Shown here: piece after piece, positions 1-12,179 of the stretch
Layout of the letters: each line of letters opens with the position of its first letter
Numbering within the stretch: position 1 is the stretch's first letter
NCBI GenBank assembly: GCA_936440205.1
Contig: OW387141.1
Coordinates: 46,571,307 to 46,635,306, forward strand
DNA length: 64,000 bases
Reading direction: 5' to 3'
Source of the DNA: Lepidonotus clava
Taxonomy: Eukaryota; Annelida; Polychaeta; Phyllodocida; Polynoidae
Program-made: the position numbers and the translations under genes
The notes under the pieces: model-generated
What the model saw: the letters and a program-made list of their open reading frames with translations, nothing else
What the model was told of the DNA's origin: nothing
The model's database searches: none

Positions 1-455
1 TCCATGAAAACCTTACAATCATAAAATTGATGCCAATGTTATTTATTTACCATTTGAATGACTCTTGAAGTTAAAAGTCCATGCTGCATGCCTTCATCGC
101 CGGCTACCGTTTGGATAAACAACGGTTTTATAATCCCTTTAATGTTAGTCTGATGGGGTTTCAAAAAAATGGGTTTGTAAGCAACACGATTTTAAAATTA
201 CGCAGCTCTAGATACTTGCAAAATTGAAGTGCATTCCAAGAAATCGTGACAGATGACACAACAAATAAAAAAGGACTGATATAACCGATAACGTGAATAA
301 AGATATTTGAATGAAGTTCTTGTTTTATTGTCAATATTTTTCGTTGGCTTGGATTAAGATCAAGTTAGATCTTTCTAGTCCGAGAAGCCCTGAACTTTTA
401 TGACAGTGAAACCATGGCTGGAGTTAGATGAATACCAATTGTAATCGAGATAACC

Positions 456-1090
456 CCCCAGCCAAGGTGCAACGTAATGGTCACGTTATGCGACCATACT
501 TTTTTGGTTTGTCTGATACTTACTAAATTGTCACGTAACTGTAACATTATTTTTCTGGGAGGTTGAGACCTAACCAAAACAGTACGTTCTCATAACGTTC
601 TGGTGAGGTTAGGTTAAGATAAAATTGAAATAGAACGTCATTGTGACATTCTGATTTGGTGAGATCCAGACCTCACTTAAACAAAACATTTTTATGACCT
701 CCTGACCAGGGGAGGTCCCACCTTCACCTAAACAGAATGTTGTTGTGATGTTCTGATTACATCAGGTCTTAACCTTACCTATACAGAATATTACTGGGAC
801 TATCTTATTATGTTAGGTGTCAACCTAACCTAAACAGAATGTTATGGTGACATCCTGATAAAGTGAGGTTTCAACCACACCTAAACAGAACGTTATTGTG
901 ATCAGCCTAAAAAAAGAATGTTCCAAGAACGTTATTAGAACGTCACAATGTAACATCGCAACAGTTGGTCGCAGCAACGTCATTGGGAGTCATCAAAAGA
1001 ATGTTGCTGTAACCTAACAGTGTAACGTAACAAGAATCAATCCAGAACGTTCCCAGAACGTTATGAGAACACTATATCATTAGCTGGGGC
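456..1090. mobile_element. MITE family A, copy 1 (long form)
   Basis: The ends are roughly inverted: CCCAGCCAAG near 458 and TAGCTGGGG at 1081-1089. The interior is a degenerate tandem series of about 60 bp, each unit carrying a direction-like 'GAGGT..ACCTCACCTAAACAGAATGTTATTGTGAC' theme in diverged form and many AACGTT palindromes. The same interior words recur at 16463, 41488, 47486, 48222 and 60705, where shorter copies end in CCCAGGCAAG / CTTGCCTGGG. No coding capacity is seen, so it is a non-autonomous element. The superfamily is not assigned because I could not define a target-site duplication. Confidence 0.55.
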
Positions 1091-3404
1091 CAGGATAGAT
1101 GAAGAGAAATTAGAAAAAGAAAAGAATCACTTCATTTCCCTTTGACAGTATTCCGTCTTTTCCCTATTATAACATAAAATAAACCTATCCCAGGGACAGA
1201 ACCAATGGGGGTAGGGGTGGAGAGGGAGTTCGAGGGGGTCCTGACCCCCATCCCCCTATTTTTGTGGGCATTTAAATTTGACATAGATAAAAAGCACTAG
1301 TACTGGGTGTGTAAGCATAAACGCGAGTTGTTTTACTTGTATTATACTATACGCTGACCCCCTGCTTCCGATATTCCGTATCTGCCCTGCAAACTAAATA
1401 GTGCAACCAACAAGGGGTGAATTAATTAAAGAAAACATGAAAGTGACATGGTCTAGACGTTTTGTTTCACAGGTCCCTGTCATCCTGACATCTAAGATTG
1501 TGCCAGAAGAGCTCAGCTTTCTCCGAATTCCTGCATCGACTCATTTCACCAGATAAAAAACAGTAGATTGTTTTTTGCCCCAATCAAAGAGCTCGTCCTC
1601 TTTACCCCGTGACCGTTTCTTCTACTTCACCTACTTCTGATTATAAATCCTGCACCCTTTTTCCCTCCTCGGCTGAGGGACTCAGACCTAGCCGACGACG
1701 GGAGTGAAGTGGCCACGTCTGTTGTTGTCGTAATAGGAGACACCACACTCGACTTCTGACGACCCTCTCGGCGTTTTAGTTGTCAGAGTTTTGGCCAATC
1801 AAAGAAATGGTTGTACCTATACTACGGAGTGTTTAGGTCACGGATAGACACAGACAGACACAGAAACAGACACAAATAGGCCCTGCACTCAAAAACATGG
1901 GTATGCATGCCAATTATGCATTCATACATATGTATTTACTTTGCGGCTAGAATAAAATAGTAAATATACAGTATGCATACAAGTATATATCAAGGTATTT
2001 CAAACATACACGTGTGTAGTTTTCTATGAACACAACATATAAATACCACTGGTTTCTCAACCAAAAAGGTTAAAATGATATTTTATTGGTTATCCCCAAA
2101 TCTAATGTTAAAACAACTAGTAACAACTTATGGTAGCCATCTTTGGCATGAGTTCAAGCAATAATACAGGAGACCTGCTTCATTCCCTATAGGCATTTGG
2201 CGCCTTGCTTAGTCGATTTTGTTGTATACGTGTAATTACATTTGCGTCACATTGTGGATGGGTGTGGATGGGTGTTTGCGCTTACATATAAATCCTTAAC
2301 AATAATGATGTTTCTAACAAAATACTGTTTGTCATCAGTGCAAATATTGTATCTTATCTAACGATATAATCTAATTATCATATAAATCCGGCTATAACTA
2401 TACATATAAAAACTATACATCAGGTCATTAGTATAGCTGGATTCCCAACCCCCCTGTCCCCCCTCTGAACACCCCGTCCCACATCAGCATACAGACAGCC
2501 TGTTTTGGTGTAAGCACTTCCAGACGGCCACTTTGCCAGACAAGCGCCGATTTTTTTTCTTCCCTTCTCTTTGTTTTCTTCTTTTGTTTTCTCTTCTGGT
2601 AGCTTTTGAGCCTTTTTTTTATATTTCTCCTCCATTTTTGTATCAGCTTTCTCCGCGGTGTGGTATGGGGCTTAAAGTCGGCGATCTGTGGGCCTTAGCG
2701 GGCCGAACGTCTATATTTCCGGGTGGTAATAAAGCCGTGTCGGAGCATCCAGCCGTGATCCCACAGTCTGTGTATGTATATGGATGGATGGATGGAGAAG
2801 GGCCAGTATATAGGGGAGGGGAGAGGGGTTGCCATACGACTGTTAGATAAGTTACTACATGGCACATTGACTAGAGAAACTATTCTGTACAAAAAACACG
2901 TTATGCACGGATGCAGTGTCTGCAGAAGGTCTGACATGAGTGTGCAGCTAACAGTCATGCAGGTCTGAGGAGCATCCATATTGTATACTGGGTATCTATA
3001 GGTGGTCAATAATTTGTGACCCCCTGAGGTTTGCGCTCTTCCCCTTCCTTTTTTTTTCAGAAAAGCTGTTTTTAAAAGAAGTTTGGATTAAAGGTTGTTA
3101 AATGTTATATTTGAATTATTCTACAAAGGACAACTACCAATACTTACAGGTTAACAACCATGTTTGCAACAGAAGATAACAGTTTCGTCTTTAAAGGAAC
3201 CAACAGAAAATTAGTGGCCATCGCCAAAAGAATTATACTCAAATAATAATGGCAAGGTATTCTAGTTGAAACTTCTTTAAAATATTATATTCTGGCGAAT
3301 ATTTAAAGTCTTGCCGAGCGTTGGCAAGTAATAGTTCATGTATGTTTGCATGAAGATTCTACTTTATACTTATATAAAGAAATATCACCCCTACTACAGA
3401 TTTA
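1091..3404. other. No gene seen; single-copy-looking DNA
   Basis: AT-rich sequence with short pyrimidine runs near 2550-2640 and a short GGATGGATGG run near 2784. The overlapping open frames on both strands at 2420-3009 lack recognisable domains and lie in low-complexity stretches, so I do not call them genes. Confidence 0.5.
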
Positions 3405-5105
3405 CAGGGCAGTGCATGGGCCAGGGGCACTGACTGCAGGGCACTGGTTGTAAGGCAGTGTGTGGGACAGGGGGCTGACTGCAGGGTAGTGTGTGGGACA
3501 GGGGGCTGACTGCAGGGTAGTGTGTGGGACAGGGGGCTGACTGCAGGGTAGTGTGTGGGACAGGGGGCTGACTGCAGGGTAGTGTGTGGGACAGGGGGCT
3601 GACTGCAGGGTAGTGTGTGGGACAGGGGGCAGACTGCAGGGTAGTGTGTGGGACAGGGGGCTGACTGCAGGGTAGTGTGTGGGACAGGGGGCTGACTGCA
3701 GGGCAGTGTGTGGGACAGGGGGCTGACTGCAGGGCAGTGTGTGGGACAGGGGGCTGACTGCAGGGCAGTGTGTGGGACAGGGGGCTGACTGCAGGGTAGT
3801 GTGTGGGACAGGGGGCTGACTGTAGGGTAGTGTGTGGGACAGGGGGCTGACTGCAGGGTAGTGTGTGGGACAGGGGGCAGACTGCAGGGTAGTGTGTGGG
3901 ACAGGGGGCTGACTGCAGGGTAGTGTGTGGGACAGGGGGCTGACTGCAGGGCAGTGTGTGGGACAGGGGGCTGACTGCAGGGCAGTGTGTGGGACAGGGG
4001 GCTGACTGTAGGGTAGTGTGTGGGACAGGGGGCTGACTGCAGGGTAGTGTGTGGAACAGGGGGCTGACTGCAGGGTAGTGTGTGGGACAGGGGGCTGACT
4101 GTAGGGTAGTGTGTGGGACAGGGGGCTGACTGCAGGGTAGTGTGTGGGACAGGGGGCTGACTGCAGGGTAGTGTGTGGGACAGGGGGCTGACTGCAGGGT
4201 AGTGTGTGGGACAGGGGGCTGACTGTAGGGTAGTGTGTGGGACAGGGGGCTGACTGCAGGGTAGTGTGTGGGACAGGGGGCTGACTGTAGGGTAGTGTGT
4301 GGGACAGGGGGCTGACTGCAGGGTAGTGTGTGGGACAGGGGGCTGACTGCAGGGTAGTGTGTGGGACAGGGGGCTGACTGTAGGGTAGTGTGTGGGACAG
4401 GGGGCTGACTGCAGGGTAGTGTGTGGGACAGGGGGCTGACTGCAGGGTAGTGTGTGGGACAGGGGGCTGACTGCAGGGTAGTGTGTGGGACAGGGGGCTG
4501 ACTGCAGGGTAGTGTGTGGGACAGGGGGCTGACTGTAGGGTAGTGTGTGGGACAGGGGGCTGACTGCAGGGTAGTGTGTGGGACAGGGGGCTGACTGCAG
4601 GGTAGTGTGTGGGACAGGGGGCAGACTGCAGGGTAGTGTGTGGGACAGGGGGCTGACTGCAGGGTAGTGTGTGGGACAGGGGGCTGACTGCAGGGTAGTG
4701 TGTGGGACAGGGGGCCGACTGCAGGGTAGTGTGTGGGACAGGGGCTACAGACTGCAGGGTAGTGTGTGGGACAGGGGACTGACTGCAGGGTAGTGTGTGG
4801 GACAGGGGACAGACTGCAGGGTAGTGTGTGGGACAGGGGGCTGACTGCGGGGTAGTGTGTGGGACAGGGGACTGACTGCAGGGTAGTATGTGGGACAGGG
4901 GGCTGACTTCAGGGCAGTGTGTGGGACAGGGGGCTGACTGCAGGGTAGTGTGTGGGACAGGGGGCTGACTGCAGGGTAGTGTGTGGGACAGGGGTCTGAC
5001 TGCAGGGTAGTGTGTGGGACAGGGGTCTGACTGCAGGGCAGTGTGTGGGACAGGGGGCTGACTTCAGGGCAGTGTGTGGGACAGGGGTCTGACTGCAGGG
5101 TAGTC
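3405..5105. repeat. 31-bp minisatellite, about 55 units
   Basis: A nearly perfect tandem array with period 31 (for example the GCAGGGTAG word recurs every 31 bases). The unit contains CTGACTGCAGGG followed by TAGTGTGTGGGACAGGGGG. Units differ at a few diagnostic positions: TAG or CAG after the GGG, TGCAGGG or TGTAGGG, and GGCTGACT or GGCAGACT. The first and last few units are more diverged (for example near 3405-3470 and 4740-5105), the usual decay at array edges. Because 31 is not a multiple of three, open frames across it are chance translations. One strand is G-rich with runs of five G per unit, so G-quadruplex formation is possible. Confidence 0.97.
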
Positions 5106-5114
5106 TAGGGTATA

Positions 5115-5385
5115 CTTTTAAACTACGCAACTTTTCGTTGTTACTTTTATCTCAACAACCATTGTTTTGACACTAAAAAAAACTTTAAAATGCCCTAATG
5201 ACTTGTAACTTTTACAGATTTTTTGCCTTCTCATATCAATATACAGAGTTTAATTTCATTCATTAGAAACAGAGTTTTTAGTATTTTTGTAACAATGAAA
5301 CTTTTCGCTGTTAGGCAAACAATCTTTAAGATATCTTAAGGTGATCCTAACAACGAAAATCCATTGTGCAACGGGCCACTGGGAG
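5115..5385. repeat. Dispersed repeat family D, copy 1
   Basis: The segment resembles 57050-57375 in order and wording: both hold 'ACAGA(A)TTTAATTT' followed by a stretch around TAACAA, and both end with 'ATTATGCAATGGGCCAC' or 'ATTGTGCAACGGGCCAC'-like sequence. No open frame of note. It may be a MITE or an old transposon piece; boundaries are approximate. Confidence 0.4.
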
Positions 5386-5956
5386 AGTTACCGTTCGGAG
5401 TTACAGGGACAGTAAGAGGCAGAAAGACGTTTAAGGTTAGAGGCTGAAGCTGACGGTATCCGCAGAGAAAATTACATGTTTAAGTCATCACGTAGACAGG
5501 GGGAGTGGATGTATGGGCCGTGCTGGGGGATGGGCTTTGACTGAGGTGGGACAACGGTGAGGGAGGGGCGGGGAGGGCGGGGAGGGGGCGGCCTACCCCC
5601 GACACTACCAAAACCTCATGGGCAGGAAACCCATTTCTTATTCTTGCAAATGATCGTTAAACATCTGAAAATCTCTATCAATGAACGTGATTTATTTTAT
5701 ATCCATTGCACAATTTGACGGCATTATAACCAACACTTCCTAAACTTCATGAACAGATGCTAGCTCAGAAATGGTAGATACAATCTAAACAGGCCTCAAG
5801 ATGTTTTAACTTTGAATATTATAATGCAGGGTAATTTTGGCTTTGAGGGTTTCAGGTTTTAGAATCAATGTCACATCCTGGCTTTGAAGGCCATAGATTG
5901 AGGGTTTGTGGGTAGGGCTGTGAGGGGCTGTAAGGGACTGGGTTACAATGAACTTA

Positions 5957-6690
5957 CTTTATGACGAGTCCTAAGTAAGGGGGTGGGCATAGAGGGACCT
6001 GCCACCACATGCCCGCCCACTGACGGCCGTGTGGAGCATGTATTACACTTCACGATGAAAACTGCCTCCCATTTGAGAACCATACCATCCACGACATTTA
6101 TTTCCATTTTATTTCAAAATCGTACCTTGTGCCTTTGTTGTCACAGGTGATTGCGATGTACACTAGAGTCTACTGCAATATCAATGATATTACGACATGC
6201 CCACGATATGGTCATATCACACTTAAAGGGAGCATAAAACCACTAATTATATAAATTCAATGAAATATTCCAAACTCAAATAATCATGGAGGCCCATTCC
6301 TTGGGCCTAACTCTGGCCCATTTTAAATTCTAAAACACATTTTCCTTGCATGCTCAACTCAGTCAATGTAGATCCACAAAAATAGGGTCTGTTTACAAAC
6401 AAATGGAAAATTCAAATATTACCATATCTCATGGAATTCTACTTTGGTTTGAGCTAATTTTCACAGCTAATACTTTACCACTGACCTACTAGACTCATCT
6501 AACATATTTCTGTACTTATCTGAGTTTTGATTTTTTTCAATTATGTTGGTTCTGGTTCCATTTAATATCATATGCAAAGTCGTGTAGTGTAATACGGCCT
6601 TGAATATCGCCACCTAAGTCATGTAGTGTAAGAGGCCTTTAAATATTAGAAGCCAAGTCGTGTGGTGTAATAGGGCCGTTAGGGCGTTCA
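5957..6690. mobile_element. Composite repeat element X, copy 1, with an inserted TTAA-MITE
   Basis: It starts with a ~70-bp block (CTTTATGACGAG...ACTGACGGC, 5957-6027) that is almost identical to 49442-49511. It ends with 36-bp-like units containing GTCGTGTAGTGTAATA and GGCCTTGAATATCGCC (6580-6680), as the second copy does at 50010-50300. Near 6038 the word ATTACACTTCACGAT is close to the inverse of GTCGTGTAGTGTAAT, suggesting a fold-back structure. The interior differs from copy 2 and contains a separate 343-bp MITE (6223-6565). Confidence 0.5.
6223..6565. mobile_element. TTAA-ended MITE family B, copy 1
   Basis: Begins TTAAAGGGAGCATAA and ends GGTTCCATTTAA. Its body matches the copy at 45085-45440 along its length (shared words CCAAACTCAAAT, ATCCATTCCTTG-like, GTTTACAAACAAATG, CACAGCTAATACTTTACCACTGACC, ATACTTATCTGAGTTTTGA in pieces). 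The terminal TTAA on both sides is what piggyBac-type insertion would leave, but the internal termini are not typical enough to name the superfamily. No protein is encoded. Confidence 0.65.
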
Positions 6691-7079
6691 GGGGGTGGGC
6701 CTCCCGTCCATCCCTCACCCCTCACCCCCACCCCGCCTTTCACCCCCCACACACCTCCCGGGTCTTAAGGCCCTCAGGTAAAAGGCACACCTGGCTGGTA
6801 CCCAGCAGGTAGCCCCACCACACGGCCCGCGCCACAGGGGACCGCCGGGGATCAGCGCAAAGGACTGACAGATCAGAGCGACAGGAGGAGGAGGAGGGGA
6901 AGGAAGGGGGGAGGGAGAAGGGGGGGGGGGTGGTTCTTTCCATAGTGATGCATTATCTGATTTTGTCTTTGTATTGAAATGTACAACCATACTCTACCCT
7001 AAGCTGAAGGCTTAACTTTAGGAACCTAGATCATCTAGGATATTTTTTTATCATGAATGGTTTTATTTGATTAAAACCT

Positions 7080-9110
7080 CTCATTATTCTTTATTACATC
7101 AAAGCATCTCTTAATAATTGTATTGGTAATCCGAAAAAGTTTTGGAGACTGACTAATGGTATTCTAAAAGGTGGTGGTAACGTCGTTCCAGATGTTGAAT
7201 TTATTGACCCCACGTCAGGCCATAAAATTCCACTATCCGAAACCTGTGACTTTTTAAATAAATACTTCACTGAAATAGGCACTTCTAATAATAAGGGTGT
7301 TGATATAGGTCCTTTTGTAAATGCTCAATTTGGGGACATTAATTTTGATAATGTATCAAGAGAAGAAGTTGTTGGATTGATTGAAGAAATTGATGTATCC
7401 AAAAATAGCTGTGTGGAAGGGATAAGCTCACAAGTCCTAAAGGATGCGTTTTTGTCCATAAGCAAACAATTGCATCATTTATTTTGTTCATCAATTAGTA
7501 CGTCATGTTTTCCAAGAAAATGGGCTCATGGAGATATTATAATTCTACCAAAAACAGGCGACTTGTCTAGTCCGTCTAATTGGCGCCCCATTACACAGAC
7601 TCTTCTCCCGGCAAAGATGTTGGAAAAATTGATTCATAAACGTTTACTGAAACATTTATTTGACATTCGATATCTGTCAGATCATCAGTATGGTTTCTTA
7701 CCTGGTCGATCCACCCAATTGGCCGTATTTAATTTAATTAGTGATCTTCACAAATCAATTAATGATAATCTAGTAACTGCCCTTTTACTGCTCGATATGA
7801 GAAAAGCTTTTGATTCAATTCACCATGAATTACTATTGAATAAATTAACAACCATTGGTCTTTCCGAATGTTCTATTAACTGGTTCAGGAGTTACCTGGA
7901 CAGAACTCAGTCCGTTCTGTACAACGGTAATAAGTCACCAAAGCGTAAAGTTCTTTCTGGCATAGCCCAGGGAAGTATACTAGGACCAATTCTGTTTGTT
8001 GTATATATTAATGATGTAGTTTCTAAAATTAGGAATGTACATATAAATCTGTACGCCGATGATTGTGTTCTTTACTATAGTGCCCACGATTGGAACTCTG
8101 TATCCTCACAATTGCAAGCCAATCTAGATAGCTTTGTAGCCTGGGGTGACTCACACGCACTTTCACTGAATATTTCGAAAACAAAATGCCTCGTAGTTGG
8201 CCAATCGAATGTCTTAAAGAACATAATTAACCAAAATCCGTTCAAAGTTGGTAATATTTGTATAGAATTTGTAAAAAGTTATTCCTACTTGGGAATAATC
8301 TTAGATCCAGTATTAAATTATAAAATGTCCTATAAAAGGACAAAGCAAATTGTGGGCAATAAGATATTTCAGTTATCGAAAATAAGAAATTATGTAAATG
8401 AGAAAACTGCAATTATGATTTACAAACAGACAATTTTGCCTCATCTAGATTATGCAGGGTTTGTACTAATATCGTGCTCACTGGGCCAAAAAAGGGAGCT
8501 GCAAATTTTGCAAAACAATGCATCGCGTATATGTTAAAAAGTGTATAGAGGCGAACATTGTCCAGTAGAAGTATTACATAGTAAAATGAATCTTGTAAGT
8601 TTGGAGCAACGTCGAATAGTTCAATTGTTATGTTTATTGTTTTTGTATAGCAAAAATGAGGTTAATATTACTGTCCCTAACCACTTAACGCGTGCAGCTG
8701 AGAAGAAAACATTTATAGTCCCGACACGTATTGGAACACATTTCAAAAACAGTCCATACTATAGAGGTACTTTACTCTGGAATAAATTGGAAAGGGACAT
8801 TCAGAACTGTGAAACAACATACTTTTTTAACCGTAAAGTAAAACATTTGTATTCGAAATACCTTGACTTGCTGCAAAATGTAAATTGACCGTATTTTCAA
8901 ATTGTCTGTTAATTGTCAAATAGATTATTATGCGCCCATTATTATCAAGTCTCCTTTATTATGGTGATGATCCAATGTCTTCCATGTAATACTTGATTAT
9001 CATAACATTATATTGATTGTATGTATATATTTACTGTTACTGTAATAACTCTGAAAACCAAGGGAAACCTTGAAGATTATTACCAATAAAAACCTTAAAA
9101 AAAAAAAAAA
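7080..9110 (+). mobile_element. LINE (Jockey-superfamily-like non-LTR retrotransposon), 5'-truncated, with A-tail
   Basis: The element has a reverse-transcriptase frame (next entry), an AATAAA at about 9086 and a terminal run of 14 A (9097-9110). The frame is open back to about 7080 in phase with the RT, giving the typical linker wording 'PKKFWRLTNG' just upstream of the RT domain, but the endonuclease domain and any first ORF are absent. This is classic 5' truncation during target-primed reverse transcription. Target-site duplications were not clear; TTATTCTT occurs at 7084 and 9119 but would place the 3' end after the A-run. Clade (CR1/L2/Crack/Daphne-like) is inferred only from general RT appearance. 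Confidence 0.9.
7101..8888 (+). pseudogene. LINE ORF2 fragment: reverse transcriptase plus C-terminal region, one internal stop
   Basis: The frame runs from about 7080 to the TGA at 8886-8888 and is interrupted once, by TAA at 8535-8537 after 'NNASRIC'; the same frame continues with 'KVYRGEHCPVEV', so a single nonsense change explains it. RT landmarks are intact: 'NWRPIT' near 7580, 'QYGFLPGRST' near 7690, catalytic Asp in 'LLLDMRKAFDSI' (GAT at 7794), 'SGIAQGSILGPILF' near 7960, and the YADD box at 8052-8063 with its two Asp. The C-terminal 'ILPHLDYAG' motif of Jockey-like elements lies near 8430. There is no N-terminal endonuclease, so this copy cannot be autonomous. The near-intact frame implies a fairly young insertion. 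It is not a host gene. Confidence 0.9.
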
Positions 9111-11829
9111 TTCTGACCTTATTCTTATCTGGCAAGCATGACTATTTTTTCACATCTTTTTAGTAAATGAAAGGGCGCTTGTGCATCAATTGCAGAGTAG
9201 GATAGGAGAGAGTTTTTGTGAAGACAACTTTAAGTTTGCCGTCATTGTGCATCGGGTACGGAATGAAAGGGGAGGTATAAGGTACGTACGACAACTAGAC
9301 GGTAACACCTCACTTCTTGCTATCGGTGAAATAATACTGGACCAGGAATCTAAAAGAGTTTGCCTCTTTCTGAACATAAGTCTGAGTGACTTATAAGTCT
9401 CCGGTGCAACAATATGTGCCAATAGGCTTTTATAAGATCCTCGTGTACTCTTCGTTTTCACAATTTGGCATTTCAATTTTCTTTCATGCTTTCCTTCCAT
9501 GAAAGGCTTTTAAACTTATGTTAAGCTTAGATCATATATAGTGCTGTCATCGCACGTGTAATACATGTACGTAATAATGCATTAAGTAGCCCCCCACCCC
9601 TTCCCTTAAAGGGTGGGGGGTGAGAAGGGGGAGGTGTAGGGGGGAGTATAAGGAGGTACAAGGGGGACAAACACTCTCACTCTCCACAATAGCGCTCCAC
9701 TCTCCTCACACAACCCCACGTAACCCATCCCCTACCTGCAGCGCTAATTTGCCACAATTTCCCTCCTCTTTCCTCCCCTTACGGAGGTCCGTCACGAAAA
9801 GACCAACCATTCGCCGGGCCTCCTATCTCCCTGCGCCATCTGCCGGCGCTTTTATGAAGCTCGGTACGGGCTGGGAGTGCGTTAAGGCACTCCACTCTTC
9901 TAAAGGCATCTCTGTTAGGGAGAATAGGCGCAGGAACGGGGACTCTATCTGCATGACATATCTCTGCAGAGGTCCCTTTCAAACTGCCGGTTACGGGGTA
10001 ATTGTAGTTTGTTACTTGTTCAGCCCATATGTAAACTCCGCTGATATGGCCGGGGAAATATTCACTTTGGGGCCTTATTGGAAACAATTTGGATCTTAAA
10101 AAATGTCCTCAAACAATTTTCCGTGTTTGCTACAAGCTGTTAGTGTGCTCTTATCGGCCGGCTGTTGGTTTAGTGCTGAGAGTCGGTAGGCCGGCCGTCA
10201 GGCCTTATAAACCCTCCAATATATCTCCATATGCATTCCCCATGCAGTATAAATAGGTCCTTAGACGCAGGGGCTATTTCTATAAAATACCAAAATAAAT
10301 CTATTTGTTGAGGCCCAAATCAAGATAAGGCTGTCGGTCGGTGCGAACCCCCTGGGGCTCATTATCTCGACATACTAGACTGCCCTGCCCTGCCTTTTTA
10401 ACCAATGTAAGCTATCTGAAAGGGGAGAAAGGGGCCCATAGTCCGAAAGGGAACTACAGGAGAAGTTTAGAAACTTTCTGTAATTTGATACACCTTCCTT
10501 TCACCTGAGTTATCTTAAAGCTGTTTTAATGAAGCCTCAAGGACATGGTCGATACATGCATTTTGATGATTAAATTTTAGTAAACATTATTTTGATCTAG
10601 ACGTCCTTTCTATATATCAGGTTGTTCTGTTGAATATATATAGTCATAATTGCATAGTAAGTCTATGCATCTCTCAAGCCATTTCATTTGAAATTGGAGA
10701 GAGGTGATTTCTTAAATTTACACTAGCTATAGGCTATAAATTTCCCTTCAAGGAGAGCAAATGAATATCTACAAATACATCTCAGACATACCTTTTCACC
10801 AGCCAAGCATGGTTGGTTAAAGATCAAACGTATATGTGTGTAAAGTCACAGATTTATCTCACAAATCTAGTAAAACTCGCCACCAACTATATGCGTAGGC
10901 TATCCGGATCTCAATATATGGAAAACCCAATAGCCTCCGCATACCTTCATGGAAAACAAACTCAGCCGCAACGTGCTTATGGAAAGTACCTTAAAGACTG
11001 AACATGTTTCACTTACAGCTATACCCACAGTCTGGTGCAAAAATGTGAAAGTCCGTAGGTACGTTGAGGGTGCGTTTTTTCCATAACTGCCTTGGTAAAA
11101 GTGTAGGGATCGATATTGTCTCTACTTCCTCATAGATCCGATCAGAACCCTTTGATCTGGTAGTTCAAACCAACAAACGAACAGTGTCATGCACTTTTCA
11201 GAGATGCCATGCACTTCTAGCTTTCAAAATCGCAGCGCTACCCCATTTTAAAAATCCTGGATCCACCATTCACTCTGGTCTTTGGGATGGGGAGTTTTGT
11301 GAAAGTCTACATGCATAGACCTACACAAAAAGACGCGTCAATTGAGAAATAAACAGCCAATGTGATATAAAGCTCAAAAAGTACCCCCCCCCCCGCCCGC
11401 CCCCCGCCCCAAAAGGCCAATCCCCCTGGGCTAACGGGTGCTCAGAGAAGGGACACTTTTTAATACCAACCCCCCTTTTGTCCCCCAACTACAACACCCG
11501 CACACTTTTGTCACCTTTTTGGCGGGGTACCCAAATACCCTGAAGCATTCCGCCCGACCATGATTTCATTTGTAGGTAAAAGGGCGTGAAAAGTCGCTGT
11601 AATCCTCCTATAATGGGGGGTTAGGCGGGGATTAGGCGTGGGCTAGGCCTGTAAGCCTATATTCATCGCCGACCTTTGGCTATAGGGGGCCTGTGATCAG
11701 GGTGGGCGGGGTATTTTAGGACGTTAGGGACCCATAGAAACACGTACAGAGGTCAGTTCACATGTCTTACTGTATGCCGGGCATGTTAACCGTTAAGGGT
11801 CGGGGGGGGGGGGGGTGACATGATGGATA
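9111..11829. other. No supported gene; CpG-richer patch at 9780-9970
   Basis: A 159-codon open frame lies at 9620-10099 (+) and a 102-codon frame on the other strand at 9779-10087. Neither shows a domain, signal peptide or splice context I recognise; the first begins in G/C-rich simple sequence. The patch near 9780-9970 has raised CpG. A palindromic GGCCGG...CCGGCC pair lies at 10156 and 10191. Near 11240-11277 a 'CCTGGATCCACC' end fragment of the hAT-like MITE family occurs. C/G homopolymers flank 11385 and 11803. Confidence 0.4.
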
Positions 11830-12043
11830 CAGTGGCGGATTTAAGAGTTCAGGTGGGCAAAGGGAGTGGGGAGGGGAGTAAAATTTGGCCCAGTGGTCAA
11901 AGGAGAAGAATGTTTCCATGACCAAATCACTTCCCCCACTACTCTTAGAAATGTGAAATTATAAATTTTAAGCAACTAAATTATTATTGTTAATACTTCA
12001 GTAGGTCCGGATCCTGGGGGGGAGGGGGTCGACATGACCGATA

Positions 12044-12179
12044 CAGTGGCGGATTTAGAGTCAGAGTTTAAAAGGGGGGGAGGGGGGTAATAAATTTAGC
12101 CCAAAAAAGTCCTTAGGGAAAAGAAATTCCAATGGCGCCCCCTCCCTTCTTTTACCTTCAGATCCTTGCGCCACCACTG
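12044..12179. mobile_element. hAT-like MITE family C, short variant
   Basis: Starts CAGTGGCGGATTTAG and ends GCGCCACCACTG, an inverted pair. A related left half, CAGTGGCGGATTTAAG, sits 214 bp upstream at 11830. CAGNGGCGG-type termini are characteristic of hAT transposons and their MITEs. No coding sequence. Confidence 0.55.

Noticed and set aside
3405-5105. Repeat-protein gene on the minus strand
   Set aside because: The 31-bp period is not a multiple of three, so no stable peptide repeat can be encoded.
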